A stretch of 31,921 nt of DNA from Phytophthora quininea (lineage: Eukaryota; Oomycota; Peronosporomycetes; Peronosporales; Peronosporaceae), in NCBI GenBank assembly GCA_011947345.1, contig JAAVTG010000563.1, positions 1 to 31,921 on the forward strand, in the 5' to 3' direction. Of the stretch, positions 1-9,154 are shown piece by piece. The notes beneath the pieces are model-generated. The model did no database searches, had not been told where the DNA came from, and saw nothing but the letters and a program-made list of their open reading frames with translations. Both the position numbers and the translations under genes were made by a program. How positions within the stretch are numbered: the stretch's first letter is position 1; the number at the start of each line of letters is the position of its first letter.

Positions 1-133
1 ATCGAAATGGCAATACAGTACCAGGTGTGGCACTGTCAAATGCGAGCTGGAATTCTGGACAGTTGATGCCTACGTTCACGGGTTGGATTGTTGGAGCACG
101 TCCGCTGAGTGAAGACGCGAATGTGTAGGGGGG
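1..133 (-). pseudogene. Serine protease N-terminal fragment, edge-truncated paralogue
   Basis: Read on the minus strand, positions 1-81 align without gaps to 10897-10977 of the protease gene further right, with 62 of 81 bases identical by hand count. The translation keeps the same frame: NVGINCPEFQLAFDSATPG here against DIGMGCPEFRLAFDSATPG there. The frame stays open upstream to about position 133, where a TGA follows a run of six C (as read on the minus strand). No start codon or membrane anchor could be followed. The rest of the gene lies left of the window, so it may be intact or a relic. The homology is seen directly; the protease call is inferred from the paralogue. Confidence 0.6.
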
Positions 134-1341
134 TCATGGTAATTGACCTGGACCACGACCATGGTTATTGAGAATGGCTCAGACCCCTCCAGCGACGAAT
201 TGACGGCCCGACAGCGCACGGGAAGCTCCAGCGTTCAGGTGGACGTCGCATGCTGCGTCATTTAAGTCGTCGGAAGCCAATGCAGATCGTATGTCCACGG
301 CACGCGCTATGGATAGTGGCGATATCGCCGCTATGGTAGACCGAGCGACGACCAACGATCTTACCAATGGCTTGCTGATGCTCGGCACTTCGACGACGGC
401 GCGAATACCTCTCAGTTTCCGAAGCAGTCGCTATCTCTTGGCAAGAGCGAACGGGTTCGTCGCGACGCACTCATCTACAGTTGTGGCGATACCATCCGAG
501 CAATTAGGTCGGTTCCTCGTGGACGAACGGCCTATGAGAGGAAACGTAAGTTCAGGATACTTTTTCTGGTTTGGTAAAGCTCATGGGGTCGCGATCTCGA
601 CAGGCCTGGATAACTTCCGTCCCCAGTGGGGCACGTCAACTCAGCGAGCAGCATCCGCAACCGTTGCGCCAATGCAGAGCAGCTCGGTACCGGACTTGCC
701 TCGGCTTGGTGCAGCTTCGTTTCTGCTGTGGACTGTCTGTCGGACAGTCATGATGGAGCGAGAACGCGCCTATCGATTCCACCTCGTATCGACGCCACAC
801 GGGGCACTGAATTCAATGCCCCAGAGAGATCGCTCCAACCGGTCGACTCGGCGCTCTATCGGCACGACCCGCTTCAAATCGGCGCCGACAGACAAATATT
901 TCTCAAGCGCAAAACACTCGGCGCGGCCATCGGAGCTGGCGGGTGCCACCGGCAATCGAGCCGCTGCTGATGGCGCTTCCAAGGACGTGAGACGCCTGCA
1001 CACGCAAGTAGCCACCGCCGACCAACTTTCCCGGAGGAAAACCGGCAGGTCAAAGTATCCGCAGCGTCGTCACCGGTGGACGAGTCGGCAGCGGAACCAT
1101 GCCACGGTGTTGATGGCTGGACTTGCCGGCTTTCGATCGCTTACGCTGGACTCGTTGAACTTGTCGAGCGCCGCGACTCCGAGCGGCTTTTGACTGTAGA
1201 AATCGGCCCGCATTTGTCATCCTTGCCGCGTGGGTCCCGCAGCCAAATCCGCAGGATAACCGGCGCTTCTCTGACGTGCACGACAGGTGTCGGAGCCGCT
1301 CACTGCTCGAGCTGCAAGCATTAACATCATGCTCAGCAGCA
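134..1341. other. No confident gene; long open frame only
   Basis: This 1.2-kb stretch lies between the protease fragment and the left inverted repeat. A 300-codon frame is open on the plus strand at 291-1193, but its translation shows no motif, signal peptide or low-complexity pattern I recognise. Long open frames are common by chance in GC-rich DNA, and several overlapping frames are open here. It could be a decayed gene. I do not support a product. Confidence 0.3.
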
Positions 1342-1356
1342 GTTAGAGTTGGGTAA
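1342..1356 (+). repeat. Left terminal inverted repeat
   Basis: GTTAGAGTTGGGTAA is the exact reverse complement of 8911-8925. Beyond these 15 bases the two ends diverge, but both run into GATC-rich arrays. Confidence 0.6.
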
Positions 1357-1361
1357 TCGAC

Positions 1362-1474
1362 CAGATCGGATTGATCGATCTGTACCTTCTGACCGATTCG
1401 ATTGGTCCATACCGATTATCGATTTTTATCGATTGAATCCGATCGGATCCGATTCGATCGGATCGACTCGATAT
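1362..1474. repeat. GATCGG-rich subterminal array, left
   Basis: About 110 bases are built from overlapping GATCGG, ATCGAT and GATTCGAT words that read nearly the same on both strands. Similar arrays sit at 4491-4520 and 8791-8900. In hAT elements, short repeated words near the ends are known transposase binding sites, so that role is inferred here. Confidence 0.6.
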
Positions 1475-1690
1475 AAAAATCTAACTGATCCTGCAGAAAC
1501 AGATCCAGTGTTGCATTTGAATACGAAGGATAACAGGTGTGAACTACAACGACAGCGAGTTCATCCTTCTATTTCTAATATAATTTTAAACGAGCTTCCG
1601 CATTCAAAACAAAAGGTTCTAGTCATCTGACTCGGACCTTCGACAAAGTTTCTGCCCACTGGGCAGGCAGTGTCGATGGACCCGGCAGCA
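1475..1690. other. AT-richer spacer, no gene seen
   Basis: This spacer between the left GATCGG array and the repeat gene is more AT-rich than its surroundings and contains a short T/A-rich tract around 1570-1590. No coding or RNA feature could be supported. Confidence 0.4.
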
Positions 1691-1905
1691 AGCGTCGCTC
1701 GAGGAGGGAGGGGGAGGCACTTCAGGTGGCCCGAACGCGGGTGATGTGGAGTCTGGTGTGACGCTAGCGTCGCGCGGGCACGTCTGCTGCGGATGCGAAT
1801 TAGCCTGGTGCGTCGGTCAACGGCGCGTCTGGCAGTGTGACGATGGGAAGCGGTGGCTCTGCAAGCAGCACGTCTGGGTCCGTGGCTGTGGTCGGCGGCT
1901 CCAGC

Positions 1906-1937
1906 GCTGCAGACAGCGGCGGCTCTGTGTCGGTGCA
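1906..1937 (+). repeat. Direct repeat A, first copy
   Basis: This 32-base segment recurs at 4066-4097 with a single base change. Together with repeat B it marks both ends of an internal duplication in the Gly/Ser/Val repeat gene. Confidence 0.75.
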
Positions 1938-2222
1938 TGGTGGCCACAGTGGCGGTGATTCTGTGGGCGGCTCTGTGACGTTGCAGAGTGGCTCGAGTGC
2001 CGCAGACGCTGCCAGTGGTTTTATCGATATTGGGAGCGGGGCTGCGGCAAGGTCAGGCGCTAGTGGCAACATCAGTGTTTGCAAGGGCAGCGCGGTGTAC
2101 GGCGCGTCAGGGACACTGTCGGTGGTGTCTGGGGACAGCTCCAGCGCTTCAAGCGGCGACATACTCGTCGCGAGCGGTCTTTCGACATCGTGCATCCGCG
2201 GCGGCTCAACCGGCCGCGCGAA

Positions 2223-2380
2223 TGCACGCGGAGGCTTCATGTCATCCGGCCCGGATGGCGTGGTGAGCCTGGTGAGTGGTGTTCGTCGCAGTGCTGGCGG
2301 CGGGTAGGACAGCTGCCGGTGGCAGCACTAGAGAGAGTGTGGGTGGCGGCAACGGAACGTGCGCGGCGGGCCTTGAGTGG
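2223..2380 (+). repeat. Direct repeat B, first copy
   Basis: About 150 bases recur near the 3' end of the repeat gene at 4106-4258 with small indels. Both copies share the run from TGCACGCGGAGGCT through the GGCAGCACTAGAGAG-containing segment. In the first copy, repeats A and B are about 285 bases apart; in the second they are 8 bases apart. Confidence 0.75.
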
Positions 2381-4065
2381 ATCCTCGGGCGAAGCTGGCG
2401 GCGTCTCTCTGTCTGGCGGCGTGGGTTCGTCTGGCCCGACCATCGGGGAGGTGTTTCTCTCGACGGCGGCATGAGTGGCGCTGGTGTGGGCGGCCGTGTG
2501 GCTATCTCTTCTAGCGCCGGTTTGCTCGGAAGTGGTTCCGTGCGTGTTGCGACCGGTGTGAGTTTGACGGGGGATAGTCCGAGCGGCGCCGTGTCGGTCA
2601 GTAGCGGTGAGTCCGCGGACGCGGCTTCGGGCGACGTGAGTGTGTCGTCGGGGCCTTCTTCGTCGAGCTTCAGTGGAAATGTGTCTGTGGCGTCTGGCTC
2701 TGCAGGCGGAACGGCCGGCAACGTGTCGGTGTCGGGAGGCTCTAGCAGCTCGTCGACGGGAGGTGTCGTGTCCGTGGTGAGCGGCGGCGTCTCGAGCGGC
2801 GGCGTCTCGAGCGGCGCTGTGTCTGTTGGTAGCGCTGCATCGAGTGGCGCGTCGGTTTCTGGCGCGGTGTCGTTGGTGTCTGGGGAACTGTGGCTGGCGC
2901 GTCCGGCGCTGTGAGTGTGGCGAGCGGGTCTAGCGCCAGCTCGAACGGCGGCGCGCTGGATGTGGTCGGCGGGTCTAGTGGTGGTGCTGGGGATGGAGGC
3001 ACCATCACAGTGGCCGGTGGCAACACGTTGACGGGAGATGCCGGCTCCGTTAAGGTGAGCGGCGGATTATCTTAGTCAAGCGGCTTGGGAGGCTCGGTCA
3101 GTGTGTCTGGCGGGTCGTCGACGGACGGCTCCGGAGGTGACGTGACAATCGCTAGTGGTGCTTCCGGGAGTGGTGTTGCCGGAAGCAGTGTGGCCGTCCG
3201 TAGCGGCTCCGGCGGTGGCCTGCGCATCATCCAAGGCGACAGCGTCGCGGTTGGCAGCGATGTGGAGCTGCGCGGCGGCGCTGTGAGGAGCTCGTCTCCT
3301 GCACAGAAAGTGAAGATCGTGGGTTCCGAACGCGCTAGGCGACGGAGGCGATGTGTCGGTTGAGGCCGGGTCGTCTGATGCGAGTGCCGGTGGGTCTGTG
3401 TCTGTGACCAGCGGCGTCGGCGCCTCGACTAGTGGCAACGTGATCGTGTCGACCGGCGTGGTGTCGGGTGGATCGAGTGGCGATGTCGCTGTGAGCACGA
3501 GTGCTAGTAGTGTCTCGAGTGGGTCTGTCGGAATCGCGAGCGGGTCCGGCGAGACTCGTGCTGGGTCCATCGACGTATCCAGGGGTTCGTCTGGAAGCGG
3601 AGAAGGCTCTGGCATTTCTGTGGTTGGCGGCGCGTCCAACGCGTCGACCGGTGGCAATGTGACGATCGTCAGCGGCGAGGCGTATCGACCGAGAGCGGCA
3701 CGGTGGTAGTGCGTTCTCACGCCGGCACAGGCAGCGCCGTCAGTGGGTCCGTGTCGCTGTCGAGCGGTCCGACGGATGACGGTTCGTCTGGCTTGGTCTC
3801 GATCACGTCTGGCTCATCGATGAGAGGACCCAGTGGACCGTTGCGCGTCGGCGGTGGCGACGCTGGCGACTCTGGCGGGTCTGTGAGCGTGTCTGGAGGC
3901 AGCAGCTCCGGCGCGTCTGGGTCCGGCGGTGTGACCGGTTTGAGTGGAGGTGCTAGTGCAACGGGCGGCACCGTGACGGTGGCTGCTGGTTTGAGCTCGG
4001 CTGGCGACTGGGCTTCGCTATCTCTGACGAGTGGAGAAGGGTCCGCCGGCAGGACTGGACCCGTG

Positions 4066-4097
4066 GCTGCAGACAGCGGTGGCTCTGTGTCGGTGCA
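4066..4097 (+). repeat. Direct repeat A, second copy
   Basis: Near-identical copy of 1906-1937, followed almost at once by the second copy of repeat B. Confidence 0.75.
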
Positions 4098-4105
4098 CAC
4101 GCGAC

Positions 4106-4258
4106 TGCACGCGGAGGCTCCGTGTCTGTGTCATCCGGCCCGGATGGCGTGGTGAGCCTGGTGAGTGGTGTCCGTCGAAGTGCCGGCGGCGGGGTAGTGG
4201 ACATAGGCCGGTGGCAGCACTAGAGAGTGTGGGTGCGGCAACGTGAACGTGCGCGGCG
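4106..4258 (+). repeat. Direct repeat B, second copy
   Basis: Copy of 2223-2380 with several small indels. The collapse of the spacer between A and B suggests a deletion or unequal exchange inside the repeat gene. Confidence 0.75.
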
Positions 4259-4490
4259 TCTGGAAAGGTGACCGGCAGCGCTGGTGGTACGGCTTGTGCA
4301 GTCGTAAGGTGGTTTGAGAGATGGAATCGTAACATTCGTGGTGCGGTGACGTCTACTGGCCGCTGATACGACGTTATTGGTGGTGAAAGGAGGAAGCAGA
4401 GCACACTTTTGATCGGCGTCAGCGAGTTGTCTGTCGTTTGGCCTTTCATACGTTTAACGGAGCCCAGCGACGAGATGAAATACGGCGCAT
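4259..4490. other. Spacer before transposase, no gene seen
   Basis: This sequence lies between the end of the Gly/Ser/Val repeat gene and the middle GATCGG array. No coding motif and no copy of the 15-bp terminal repeat is present. It may hold the transposase promoter. Confidence 0.4.
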
Positions 4491-4520
4491 CCAATCGGAT
4501 CCGATCCGATCCGATCCGAT
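4491..4520. repeat. ATCCG tandem array, middle
   Basis: Four back-to-back ATCCG-type units (after CCAATCGG) lie about 120 bases upstream of the transposase start. The words match the two outer arrays, but no terminal repeat is found beside it. It may be the old 5' end or promoter-proximal binding region of the transposase unit. Confidence 0.6.
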
Positions 4521-4637
4521 CAGACTCGGGCTTCATATTCCCGCTGGCGGCGATCAAAATCATTTTCGCATTTGCGAGCTAGTGCGAAGCCGTTCACCCC
4601 CCTCTCTCTACCTCTCCTGGAGCTATCACTTCACAAC

Positions 4638-6681
4638 ATGGAGGAGCAAGAGAACTCAAGCACAAACATGTCTTCTAGCACCTCGCAGGGATCGCAAACA
4701 CAAAAAGATCTGACGTCTGGACATATATCCACGAAAACAACAAGGGATCATATGCCTGTCTACTCTGTTCTGCTGACTCAGGGCCTCACTGGAGTACTTG
4801 CGCGCACTCTACATTTCGTCGCCATCTCAGACAGAAGCACCCAGAAGTTTATGGCGGCGTCAATAAGAAATCCCGACAGCCTGACTTACTGGACTTTGGC
4901 TTCGAGCGCTTCGTGAAGCAGCGAACTTTGGACAAGGATGCTGTCGATGCTGAGTTGGTAGCTTTAATCGTGAAATCTTCACTCCCACTAAACTTGGTTG
5001 AGAAGGATGAGTTTCGCTCCTTCTGCGAGTCACTCAATCCGGACTACACGCCACCGACGCGCAAGACTGTGCGTAAAAAGATTATGGAGCGTTGGGCGTG
5101 TGAGAAGGCACTCGTGAGACGTGAATTACTGCAAGGAGTTGCAAACTGCCGTGCTGCACTTACCACCGATATGTGGACTTCGGCGGCTAACAAAGGGTAC
5201 ATGGTTATCACCATGCATTTTATTGACGACGACTGGAATATCCGATCTGTTATGGTCGGCTTTACGAGAGTGGAATACCCTCACTCCGGCAATAGGCTCG
5301 CGCAGCACCTGCTCGACACCGTCCGTGCGATGGATCAGTCCCTCGTTACAAAATTGTGGACAATCACAACGGACAACGCTAGCAACAATGGCACAATGGT
5401 TACCGCAATTAACAAGGAACTGGAAGGCGAAGTTGCTAGCAATGAAGGTTTGAGGATTTCTGATCCGCCATCAGGGCCTGGACAGACCCCTACGCATCCT
5501 TTAAAGGTCGTTCAAGTGCGCTGCCTGGCTCATGTGTTTCAACTGGCAGTCAAAGAAGGTCTCAAACAATGTCCAATAATGGACGACGGCGTGGGTATAA
5601 TCCGTGACATCCTGAAGAAGATATCGGACTCGCCGTCACTTCTAGAGGCGCTACAAAAGTGTGCACATCTATAGATGTAGCGTTTGTAGCACCAGCACTA
5701 GACTGTGTGACGCGATGGAACAGCACGCTAACGATGCTAGCTTCAGCACGCTCTTTAAAGGAGGCAATTCAAGAGCTTCAACGCAGAATTCGGGGGAAAC
5801 ACGAAGGCTACAAAGAATTCATCATTGGGCCAAGCGATCGGCTCGCTGAGTCGATACCAGAGGCAACATGGGGGTACTTGGCGGAGCTCGCAAGGTTCCT
5901 CAGACCAATTAAGGCTGCAACTACAATGATGTCTGGCAAAAACTACCCCACCTTTGGCGTCGCGTTATTGGTTTTGACCTCGTCTCGAAACACGCGGCCA
6001 AGACGAAAGATACTGCTGCCTCTTGGTATACGAAAGACTTTGCGCGCCTTCAAACAGAAGCTTGACGAGTACATACCGCACGTCAAGACTAGAGAGGCAC
6101 AGATTGCTGCCGTCCTTGATCCACGGGTTAAGTCCCACCTAGTCAAGATTGGCATTGAAATCGCCGACGCGAAACGTATCGTCGAAGCAGAGTTCGAATC
6201 CCAGTATCGGTATGAGCACGAGAGAAGAGAAGCAAGCGCTAGAGCGATGATGCAAACGCAAGAACAAGAAGAAGAAGTCGAAGACGAGGAAGCTTTGGGC
6301 TCACTTATGGATGAACACCTCGGCTTGGTTACGCCTGAACGCGATATTGGTGAATCTTTCGCAAGTGAGTTAAGTAGGTGGCTTGACCATAAAGACACGA
6401 CTATGGCCATGAAAACACCAAGCAGAAACGTATGCCGATGGATGAGAGATGAAGCGTCGTCGTTCCCGCGTGTACAGATGATGGCACGAGATTATCTTGC
6501 TGTAATGGCAACCTCAGTGCCTAGCGAACAAGCATTTTCTGCATCAGGAACTACAATCACCAAACGACGCGCTCGACTTAAGGACGATGCCATCTCAGCC
6601 ATGTTGGAGTTGCAAGCATTTCTTGGATTCAATGCAACCTCCGGTGATGTCCATGCTGATCCTGTCGACCTTCGCTGGTAA
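4638..6681 (+). pseudogene. hAT-family transposase with BED zinc finger, frame-broken
   Basis: DNA cut-and-paste transposase of the hAT superfamily. The ATG at 4638 begins an Ser/Gln-rich leader. A BED-type zinc finger follows (SDVWTYIHENN, then CLLC, then FRRHLRQKH). Next comes the RNase H-like core, with Asp in LTTDMWTS near 5161 and TTDNASNN near 5370, then RCLAHVFQLAVKEGL and RWNST. The hAT C-terminal dimerisation region follows (SVPSEQAFSASG). The expected length is about 680 residues, normal for the family. The frame breaks four times: near 4705 (a run of five A), near 5655, and a compensating pair near 5972 and 6042. Homology continues across each break. It is therefore inactive as written, unless the breaks are sequence errors. 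Confidence 0.88.
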
Positions 6682-6767
6682 TACAGAAGCAGAAGCTCCT
6701 TCCATCATTCATTTTTTCAATTACTAGCAGCGGTTCACTTCATTATGATGCTGTTTAGCTAGTCATT

Positions 6768-8680
6768 GGTCCAGTAGCAGATGTGCCGTTTTCGCGGCCG
6801 TCGGCGATCTTCGCCCGTCAGCATCTTGATCATCGTAGACTTACTGGCACCGTTCGGGCCGAGCACGGCGATACGGCTCGTCATAGCGCACGTCACAGAG
6901 ATGTTGCTGATCGACGGCTTGTCCGTGCTAGGGTACTTGTACAAGCAGTTCGTCAGACGAACGATGGGCGTACCCTCGTTCTTGATGTCGGCAAGGAAAC
7001 TCGGCTCTGGGAACGTGAACTTGAACGTCGCAGCGTCCAGCTCGTAGTACGCCTTGGCCTCCGGCTTCACCTCCACGAACTTCGACAGGTTGCCCTTGTA
7101 GATCTTCAGCTTGCGCGTCTCGTAGTGAATGATGTTCGTGCACACCGTGTCCAGGAAACCAGAGTCGTGCGACACCATGATGCTCGTCACGTTCGGCAGT
7201 TCAACAGGTAGTTCTCCAGCCACGCAACGTTTTTCACGTCCAAGTGGTTCGTCGGCTCATCAAGCAGCAGGATGTCGGCCTTCTGTAGCATAGTGAAGGT
7301 AGCTCCAGTTTCATCTTGCAACCACCCGACAGCGTGGCCACGGCCTGGGCCTGCATCTCCGGCGTGAAGCCGACGCTCGACAGCGAGTTCATGACCTCCT
7401 GGCGCGGGGTCACCTTCAGGTCCTCATCCGCAAGGATGAAGTCCACTACCGACAGCTCGACCTCCGACTCCTGCACGTTGTGCTCCACGAACACTGCCTT
7501 CAGCTCGTCCTTCGCAGGGAAGCCGTCAAGCTGGCCGTTCGCGATGGCGCGCATTAGCGTAGACTTACCGCAACCGTTAGGGCCGCACAAACCGTAGCGG
7601 TGGCCGCGCTTCAGGCGGAGACGGGCGTTGTTGAGCAGGTCATACCACCGTAGGCGAGCAAGAACTCGCAGATGCACAGGCACGGGATGCCCTCGTCGCA
7701 GTCCACGTCCTCGATGAAGATGCTCTTGTTCTCCTTGAAGCACCGGTCGCGGATCTCGTTGACCAGCGGCTTGATGTCGTCCGCCTTCATGACCGCCTTG
7801 AAGTAGCCGTCATCTGCTTCTCGAAGATCGTCTTGTTAAAGTTGCGAGCAGCCACCAGGAAGAAGCAGACGCGGGTCACGAAGTCCACCGCGAACGAGTC
7901 GATGCCAGCCCTCACGGCGGCGGGGGCGGCCGCGATCGACTCCACCACCACCTTGTGGACGTTGGCGTAGTCCACCTTCAGCTCGTCCTCCGACACCTCC
8001 ATGGAACCACCAGTCACGAACAGCGTCTCGTGGGCGCGAGTGGCGATCTCACAGCACTCCAGGTCGGCCTGGGTCTCGATCACCTTCTTCAGGCCCGGCA
8101 GCAGCTTCGGGATGAACAGCTGCGCCTCGGCCGGGTCGTCCATCAGCTTGCACATGTTGTCGATGATGACGGCGGCCTGGCGCTTCACGGCCGTCTTGCC
8201 CTCCTTCAGCGCGCGCTGCAGCAGCGGCTCCATGATGGCAAGGGCGGGCGCTTCCACCGTCTTGACGAACGTCGTCGACGCCAGCTTGTGCGTGCACTCG
8301 GGCACCTCCGTCGGGTTCGCCAGGCAGCTCACCAGCGCCGGGATGCAGGACTCAATGTCCTGGTTGCCCACCACGTTGCAAACCTTGGTCATCGTCTCCT
8401 TGGCGGCCTCCTTGATCTCCTTGCAGGTGTCCCACATGCAGTCCGTTACCTGAGGGACGATGTCCGGCAGGCATGGTTCGGGCACTCGACGATCAGGTCC
8501 AGCGCACCCTTCTTCATCTGCCACTTCTTGGAGCGGTCCAGGCCGTCGAACAGGATCGGCAGCACGTGGGTCGTGTAGTTCTTGTGGGCGGCGTGCACAG
8601 CCGTCGGCACCACGGGGCTCACCGTCGTCTTCTAGTCGGCCAACAGGTAGCAGCAGATGCTCCCGCGTTGTACGATAGGG
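6768..8680 (-). pseudogene. Elongation factor 3 pseudogene, truncated at both ends
   Basis: Elongation factor 3 is a ribosome-bound ABC ATPase needed for translation in fungi and also found in oomycetes. Minus-strand frames give, in order, HEAT repeats (LPDIVPQVTDCMWDT, VIIDNMCKLMDDP), the first ABC domain (Walker A GPNGCGKST, signature LSGG, Walker [13 protein letters not shown]) and the start of the second ABC domain. The second Walker A reads GPNGASKST, where the invariant Gly after the first Gly-Ala is Ser. The sequence then leaves the family after MLTGE, losing roughly the last 300 residues. The N-terminus is also missing. There are at least five frame breaks, near 8475, 7823, 7645, 7300 and 7205. 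It abuts the transposase 3' end, pointing the other way. This is a non-functional copy; an intact gene must exist elsewhere. Confidence 0.9.
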
Positions 8681-8790
8681 GTATCGCTCAAGACAGAATA
8701 TCATCGAGATCGAGTCCTCTAGCGGCCCCGGAGACATTTTAACTGGTAGAAATTTTGCTATGTTTTACCCAATAGCTTTCTATCGCCCTC

Positions 8791-8900
8791 CAATCCGATC
8801 GGATCGGTTTGGATCGGATCGGATCGATTTTTGACCCGATTCAAACACAATCCGACTAGAAACGACTGTGATCGGATCAGATCCGATAGATAAATCGATT
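8791..8900. repeat. GATCGG-rich subterminal array, right
   Basis: Tandem and inverted GATCGG/ATCGAT words lie just inside the right terminal repeat, mirroring 1362-1474. Confidence 0.6.
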
Positions 8901-8910
8901 GGATTATTTG

Positions 8911-8925
8911 TTACCCAACTCTAAC
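8911..8925 (-). repeat. Right terminal inverted repeat
   Basis: TTACCCAACTCTAAC is the exact reverse complement of 1342-1356. Confidence 0.6.
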
Positions 8926-9154
8926 CAGACCTAATCTGGAATTCAAAAGTTATGATAACTTTTGCAAAGTTTCTTGAAAACTTGAAGGCAACAGGCAAAG
9001 CATGTTTGCGAAGTTTGGGGCTTGTTATATATTGTTGTAGTTGTTGTCGTGCAATCTGGAGAGTATGGATGTCTGCCTTCCGACGAGCAGCTGATTAGTG
9101 TTGCTGAACCATATCCTCAGCAGTAAGGAGTTCATGGTAGTTTGGTCTTTCCGT
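8926..9154. other. Spacer with a perfect palindrome, no gene
   Basis: This AT-rich spacer follows the right terminal repeat. Positions 8944-8964 form a perfect 10-bp-arm palindrome around a single G (CAAAAGTTAT, G, ATAACTTTTG). It lies downstream of the convergent-side stop of the protease gene at 9155, so it could serve 3'-end formation, but that is a guess. Confidence 0.4.

Larger units (their letters stand above)
1693..4258 (+). pseudogene. Gly/Ser/Val repeat protein gene, frame-broken
   Basis: Plus-strand frames across this stretch encode a monotonous Gly/Ser/Val/Ala-rich protein with a period of about 15 residues, of the type GGSVSVSGGSSTDGS followed by GGDVTIASGASGSGV. Valine or isoleucine alternates with small residues and a Ser-Gly turn, which suggests a beta-solenoid or adhesin-like fold. 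The repeat hops between two frames: about 1837-2307, 2276-2914, 2890-3075, 3085-3363, 3353-3709 and 3703-4155. There is an in-frame stop at 3073-3075. No signal peptide, anchor or cysteine-rich domain was found, so the ends are uncertain. Similar repeats are known in large extracellular proteins of algae and oomycetes. The function is not known. As it stands it cannot make one long protein. Confidence 0.6.
1342..8925 (+). mobile_element. Candidate composite hAT element with cargo
   Basis: A perfect 15-bp inverted repeat, GTTAGAGTTGGGTAA, occurs at 1342-1356 and as its reverse complement at 8911-8925. Trimmed by two bases it begins TAGAG, which fits the short YARNG-type ends known for hAT transposons. 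Each end is followed inwards by a GATCGG-rich array, like hAT subterminal repeats. Between the ends lie a Gly/Ser/Val repeat gene, a hAT transposase and an elongation factor 3 fragment. No 8-bp target duplication is visible: the flanks are CAGCAGCA and CAGACCTA. The bounding repeats are seen; that they delimit one element is inferred. The alternative is several nested or adjacent decayed insertions. Confidence 0.45.

Noticed and set aside
291..1193. 300-codon open frame as a gene
   Set aside because: No recognisable motif, and competing open frames on both strands; length alone is not evidence in GC-rich DNA.
1800..4100. Long minus-strand Pro/Thr/Glu-rich frames opposite the Gly/Ser/Val repeats
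   Set aside because: They are the mirror image of the repeat codons (GGC/TCC-type words read backwards), not independent genes.
6191..6203. tRNA T-loop-like word (GTTCGAATCC)
   Set aside because: It lies inside the transposase coding frame, and no A-box, acceptor stem or anticodon arm could be paired around it.
1334..8933. 8-bp target-site duplication around the hAT-like ends
   Set aside because: The flanks CAGCAGCA and CAGACCTA agree at only four of eight positions; a duplication cannot be claimed.
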